Shown here piece by piece: positions 60,408-64,000 of a stretch of DNA of 64,000 nt (position 1 is the first letter of the stretch; the number at the start of each line of letters is the position of its first letter). Source of the stretch: Limiplasma sp034927815 (lineage in GTDB: Bacteria > Bacillota > Clostridia > Christensenellales > Aristaeellaceae). Made by a program: the position numbers and the translations under genes. Location: assembly GCA_034927815.1 (NCBI GenBank), contig JAYFPK010000029.1, positions 142,486 through 206,485 on the forward strand, written 5' to 3'. The notes beneath the pieces were generated by a model. It was not told the origin of the DNA, made no database searches, and worked only from the letters and a program-made list of their open reading frames with translations.

Positions 60408-61283
60408 ATGAAGCTGCAAGCCAGAAGCCGGGGATATCTGCTGTTCTTGCTCCCGGCTTTGACCCTGTTTTCCGTATTTTTTCTCTATCCCTTTGGAAAA
60501 AGCCTCTGGCTTTCCTTTACCGACGCCTACGGGTACAGGCCCGAGATCCGGTGGATCGGCTTGCAGAACTACCGGGAGGCGGTGTCCAGCCCGTATTTTC
60601 TGGAATCCCTGGGGGTAACGCTGCGCTATACCCTGTTCGTAACCGCCGTTGGCAACCTGACGGCCCTGGCCCTGGCGCTTTTGCTGGATTCCGGGGTAAA
60701 GGGCGTAAACGCCCTGAGGGCCGCTTATTTTCTGCCTAATTTGATGAGCCTGATCATCGTGGGCTTCGTGTGGGTGTTTCTGTACGGGTCCGTGTACCGG
60801 TCCCTGATCAACGCCTTTCACATTCCCAAGGAGGCGTACGTCAGCTGGCTGGGCAACCCCTCCCTGGCGGTGTATTCCATCGGCGTGACCGCGGTGTGGC
60901 AATGCGCCGGGTACTACATGCTCATCTACATCGCGGCCCTGGGGGGCATTCCGGGGGAGCTGCGGGAGGCCGCCTCCATGGACGGGGCCAACGGGTGGCA
61001 GGTGCTGCGGTATGTGAAGCTTCCGCTGCTTGCGCCCACCTTTGTGATGAACACGGTTCTCCTGCTGACCGCCAGCCTGAAAGCCTTTGACTTTCCAATG
61101 GCCATGACCTCCGGCGGGCCCGCGGGGGCCACCACCACCATTGCGCTGCTGATCTACAACACGGGCTTCCGCTCCAACAGGACCGGATACGCCACGGCCC
61201 AGTCCGTGCTGCTGTTTTTGATGATCGCCGCCGTGACGGCGCTCCTGCAGCGGTGGCAGCGCAGAAGCGAGGCGATACAATGA
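60408..61283 (+). CDS. Carbohydrate ABC transporter permease (MalF-like)
   Basis: Permease of 291 residues with six hydrophobic helices and EAA loop REAASMDGANGWQV (about 185-198). ATG 60408 follows GGGGGAGGG. Pairs with the following permease, overlapping by ATGA. No ATPase in the operon. Confidence 0.92.
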   Translation: MKLQARSRGYLLFLLPALTLFSVFFLYPFGKSLWLSFTDAYGYRPEIRWIGLQNYREAVSSPYFLESLGVTLRYTLFVTAVGNLTALALALLLDSGVKGVNALRAAYFLPNLMSLIIVGFVWVFLYGSVYRSLINAFHIPKEAYVSWLGNPSLAVYSIGVTAVWQCAGYYMLIYIAALGGIPGELREAASMDGANGWQVLRYVKLPLLAPTFVMNTVLLLTASLKAFDFPMAMTSGGPAGATTTIALLIYNTGFRSNRTGYATAQSVLLFLMIAAVTALLQRWQRRSEAIQ

Positions 61284-62098
61284 AAAAGAGACGCAGCTCC
61301 GCGCTGCTGACGGCCCTTGCGGTTTTGCTGGCCGTAGTGGGCCTGTTTCCCGTGCTGGTGGCCGTGCTGAACTCCTTCAAGACCAAGGGGGAGATTCTGG
61401 CCTCGGCGCTTTCTTTTCCCATGCAACCCACCCTGGAAAACTACCGGGTGGTGATCCAGCAGTCCAACTTCCTGCGGGCCTTTGCGAACAGCGCGTGGGT
61501 CACGGGCGGGGGGCTGCTGCTGAACCTGGGGGTGAGCCTTTTGGCCGGTTACGCCCTGGCCCGCTGGCGGAGCCGCGTCGCGGGCTGGCTGACGCTTCTG
61601 TTTCTCTCCTCCATGTTCGTTCCCTTCCATACCATCATGATCGCGCTGCTGTCCACGGCGAAATCCCTGGGGCTCACAGGCTCCCTGGGAGGGCTGATTC
61701 TGGTGTACGCGGCGCTCCAATGCCCCATTCCCATCTTTTTGATCCGCGGCTTCGTGCTGTCGCTGCCCTTGGAGATGGAGGAAGCCGCCGTCATCGACGG
61801 ATGCGGCCTTGGGAGGCTCTTTGCCCAGGTGGTGGTCCCCATGCTCAGGCCGGTTTGCGCCACCATCGCGGTGCTCAACGCCCTGTGGATCTGGAACGAT
61901 TTCCTTCTGCCCTACCTGATGCTGGGCAAGCCCCTGACGATTCCCCTGAGCCAGATGTACTTTTACGGCCAGTATAACCAGCAGTGGCACCTGATCATGG
62001 CGGGTTTCGTGGTCTCCACGATCCCGGTAGTGGTTTTCTTCTTTGCGATGCAGCGCCATATCGTGGGCGGCATTACGGCGGGGGCGGTGAAGGGATGA
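61280..62098 (+). CDS. Carbohydrate ABC transporter permease (MalG-like)
   Basis: Permease of 272 residues. N-terminal basic start MKKRRSS, EAA loop EEAAVIDGCGLGRLF (about 165-179), and FLLPYLMLG and the C-terminal RHIVGGITAGAVKG typical of the MalG subgroup. ATG overlaps the previous stop, and the following GH13 gene overlaps its own stop by four bases. Confidence 0.92.
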   Translation: MKKRRSSALLTALAVLLAVVGLFPVLVAVLNSFKTKGEILASALSFPMQPTLENYRVVIQQSNFLRAFANSAWVTGGGLLLNLGVSLLAGYALARWRSRVAGWLTLLFLSSMFVPFHTIMIALLSTAKSLGLTGSLGGLILVYAALQCPIPIFLIRGFVLSLPLEMEEAAVIDGCGLGRLFAQVVVPMLRPVCATIAVLNALWIWNDFLLPYLMLGKPLTIPLSQMYFYGQYNQQWHLIMAGFVVSTIPVVVFFFAMQRHIVGGITAGAVKG

Positions 62099-63888
62099 AA
62101 GCGTTGATTGCCCTGCACGAAGCCAGCCGGGCCTATGTCTACCCGCTGTCCGAACGGGCAATCTGCCTGGGGCTGCGGGCCTCGGAGCGGGTGGAGGCCA
62201 CGGTGCGCTACCACAATAAGAACAGGCCCCAGGAGCCTTGGGCGGAGCAGCCCATGGCCTGCCTGGGCTTTGACGGCGCGCTGTACCGGTATGAAACGGT
62301 TCTGCATACCCGGGAGAAGACCCGCTATTTGGCCTACTGCTTTGCCCTGGCCTACCAGGGGGAAACGGTATGGCTCTGCGCCTCCGGTCTTGCCGGGGAA
62401 AGGCCGGAGGCCGGGTTTTTTGAATACCTGTACACCCAGGAAAGCGACTTGCCCCGCAGGCCCCCCTGGGCGCAAAACGCGGTGATCTACCAGATCTTTC
62501 CGGACCGCTTCGCCCGGGACCCGGCGCAGCAAGCGGACCGGCCCCTGCGGGCCTGGGGGGATCCGCCGGACCGGGAGGGGTTCTGGGGCGGCAACCTGGC
62601 GGGAATCCGCCGGAGGATTCCGTATTTGGTGGAAATGGGCGTGGACGCAGTTTACCTGAACCCTGTGTTTCAATCCCCCTCCAACCACCGCTATGACACC
62701 GCCGACTATGAAACGGTCGATCCGCTGCTGGGCACGGCGGAGGAGCTGGAAGCCCTGGCCCGGGAGCTCCACGCCCGGGGCATCCGCCTGATCCTGGACG
62801 CGGTGCTGGACCATTGCGGCGTGGACTTCGCCCCTTTCCGGGACGTGGTGAAAAACGGGGAGGCCTCGCCGTATCGGGACTGGTTTTTCATTGACCGCTA
62901 TCCCATTGCTTTTGATCCGCCCAGCTATGAAGCCATCGGGTATTACAAGGCCATGCCCAAGCTCCGCCTGGGGAACCCCCAGGTCCAGGAGTATTTTCTG
63001 GGGGTGCTGGAGTACTGGACCAAGCGGCTGGATTTGGACGGCTGGCGCTTTGACGTGTCCGACGAGATCGACCCGGAGTTTTTGCGGAGGATGCAGCGGC
63101 GGCTGAGACGGCTCTCGCCGGATGTGCTGCTCATTGGCGAGGCGTGGCAGGAGAACCCCGATTTGGTATCCTGTTGCCGGCTGGACGGGGTCATCCACTA
63201 CCCCTTCCAGCGGGCCGCGGTGGATTTTTTCGCCAAGGACGCTTTGGACCCGGAGCGGTTTACCCAGCGCATGGTGCGGGCTTTGGCGGCCTACCCGGCC
63301 TATGCCCGGACGTGGAACGTGTGCATGCTGGACTGCCATGATACCGCCCGGTTCTGGGAGCTGTGCGGCCAGGACCTGGAGCGGCTGCGCTGCGCCCTGG
63401 CGTACCAACTGCTATACCCCGGAATCAGGCTGGTGTATTACGGCGACGAGGCCGGGCTGCCCGGCGGACCGGACCCGGACTGCCGCCGCGCCATGCCTTG
63501 GGGGAACCTGGACCGCCGGGTGCGGGAGTTGTACCTTGCCTGGCTCCGCTGCGCCGGGGCGCTGAAAACAGGGGAGACGGCGGTGGTGGACGACTATCTG
63601 CCGGTGGTGGCCCTGCGCCGCCGGGAAGGGAAAAGGACCCTGTGGGCTCTTGTGAACATGGGGGAGGAGCGGCAAGTGACCCTGAAAGGCGGGCTGCTGG
63701 AGGTTCTGTTCGGCCTGGACAGCGCTTTGGCGGACGGAAACGGAACCCAAACCAAGGTGAGGCTGGGGAAGCGGCAGTGCGTGGCGCTGGCTGTGCAAGA
63801 GGATGGCCCGGCGGATGGCGGCGGGGAGCAAGGAGAGGCGGGGAGCCGTTCCGGGGCCGGGCTTGGAGAGGGGCCGCAGCGAGGGTAG
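62095..63888 (+). CDS. GH13 alpha-amylase-family enzyme (cyclomaltodextrinase/neopullulanase-like)
   Basis: Cytoplasmic protein of about 597 residues without a signal peptide. N-terminal beta domain (about 1-125), then the catalytic barrel: VIYQIFPDRFARD, region I DAVLDHCG, nucleophile D in GWRFDVSDE (about 319), acid/base E in LIGEAWQEN (about 350), and DCHDTARF (about 413). The usual region I is D-x-x-x-NH; here Asn is Asp. It should cut maltodextrin-type oligosaccharides imported by the upstream ABC system. The Gly/Glu-rich tail may be disordered. The 112 bases after it contain nothing recognisable. Confidence 0.9.
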   Translation: MKALIALHEASRAYVYPLSERAICLGLRASERVEATVRYHNKNRPQEPWAEQPMACLGFDGALYRYETVLHTREKTRYLAYCFALAYQGETVWLCASGLAGERPEAGFFEYLYTQESDLPRRPPWAQNAVIYQIFPDRFARDPAQQADRPLRAWGDPPDREGFWGGNLAGIRRRIPYLVEMGVDAVYLNPVFQSPSNHRYDTADYETVDPLLGTAEELEALARELHARGIRLILDAVLDHCGVDFAPFRDVVKNGEASPYRDWFFIDRYPIAFDPPSYEAIGYYKAMPKLRLGNPQVQEYFLGVLEYWTKRLDLDGWRFDVSDEIDPEFLRRMQRRLRRLSPDVLLIGEAWQENPDLVSCCRLDGVIHYPFQRAAVDFFAKDALDPERFTQRMVRALAAYPAYARTWNVCMLDCHDTARFWELCGQDLERLRCALAYQLLYPGIRLVYYGDEAGLPGGPDPDCRRAMPWGNLDRRVRELYLAWLRCAGALKTGETAVVDDYLPVVALRRREGKRTLWALVNMGEERQVTLKGGLLEVLFGLDSALADGNGTQTKVRLGKRQCVALAVQEDGPADGGGEQGEAGSRSGAGLGEGPQRG

Positions 63889-64000
63889 GAGGATAGGGCG
63901 CGGCCTTGCCTGGGGGATATGGGTGCATTGGAGGGCAGCTTGCGCTGTGTCCGGGGAAAAATTGGATAGGAATTATGAAGAAACGGGCGCGGGGGGCCCG

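Noticed and set aside
60249..62161. Two long leftward frames opposite the permeases
   Set aside because: Antisense to clear permeases with EAA loops; Gln/His/Arg-rich products without domains.
61963..63408. Long leftward frame opposite the GH13 gene
   Set aside because: Antisense of a gene with all catalytic regions; no ribosome site or domain.

Overview
The window looks like a Gram-positive, probably clostridial (Bacillota) genome. It has strong AGGAGG-type ribosome sites, carbohydrate ABC importers with a YesM/YesN-type two-component pair, a TagGH-like polysaccharide exporter and several transposase families common in gut clostridia. I cannot name a species. No rRNA operon, complete tRNA, CRISPR array or integrase was seen.

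Composition splits the window. By eye, bases 1 to about 46,700 have medium to low G+C, lowest in the 42-46 kb defence genes. From about 46,950 to the end the sequence is clearly G+C-rich. The break falls at the 3' half of a tRNA-Ser gene (46681-46736) followed by an intrinsic terminator, the usual footprint of integration into a tRNA.

Layout: (a) 1-4,782: two carbohydrate-type ABC permeases, the first cut by the window edge, chained by ATGA overlaps to an HlyD-like adaptor, a membrane protein and a secreted peptidoglycan-binding protein. (b) 4,783-11,295: small genes, decayed remnants and a 1,318-residue secreted repeat protein. (c) 11,296-37,297: a surface-glycan locus. A rightward unit carries a frameshifted acyltransferase, a sulfatase-like membrane enzyme, a small membrane protein and a kinase-like/methyltransferase fusion. 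A long leftward operon carries six glycosyltransferases, a Stealth phosphotransferase, an ABC exporter pair, enzymes for a UDP-N-acetyl-6-deoxyhexosamine, an epimerase and a double methyltransferase; a further two-domain glycosyltransferase lies beyond the IS256 element. The long operon is split at 31.8-34.3 kb by nested, decayed insertion sequences. (d) 37,618-42,284: transposase, repeats, a strongly structured non-coding stretch, parA, and truncated parB and zinc-ribbon genes that meet at one junction. (e) 42,422-46,508: a small HTH protein, an OLD-family nuclease and a UvrD-like helicase, recognised as a Gabija-like anti-phage system. (f) 47,040-63,888: regulator/flavoenzyme pair, multidrug ABC exporter, HxlR regulator, a radical-SAM/peroxidase/ferritin-VIT/flavodoxin/DtxR group (redox and metal stress), and a sugar-uptake operon with its two-component system and a GH13 amylase-type enzyme.

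In function, (c) would make, modify and export a cell-surface polysaccharide, (e) is phage defence on what looks like a composite mobile region, and (f) is ordinary metabolism and stress response on the G+C-rich side.
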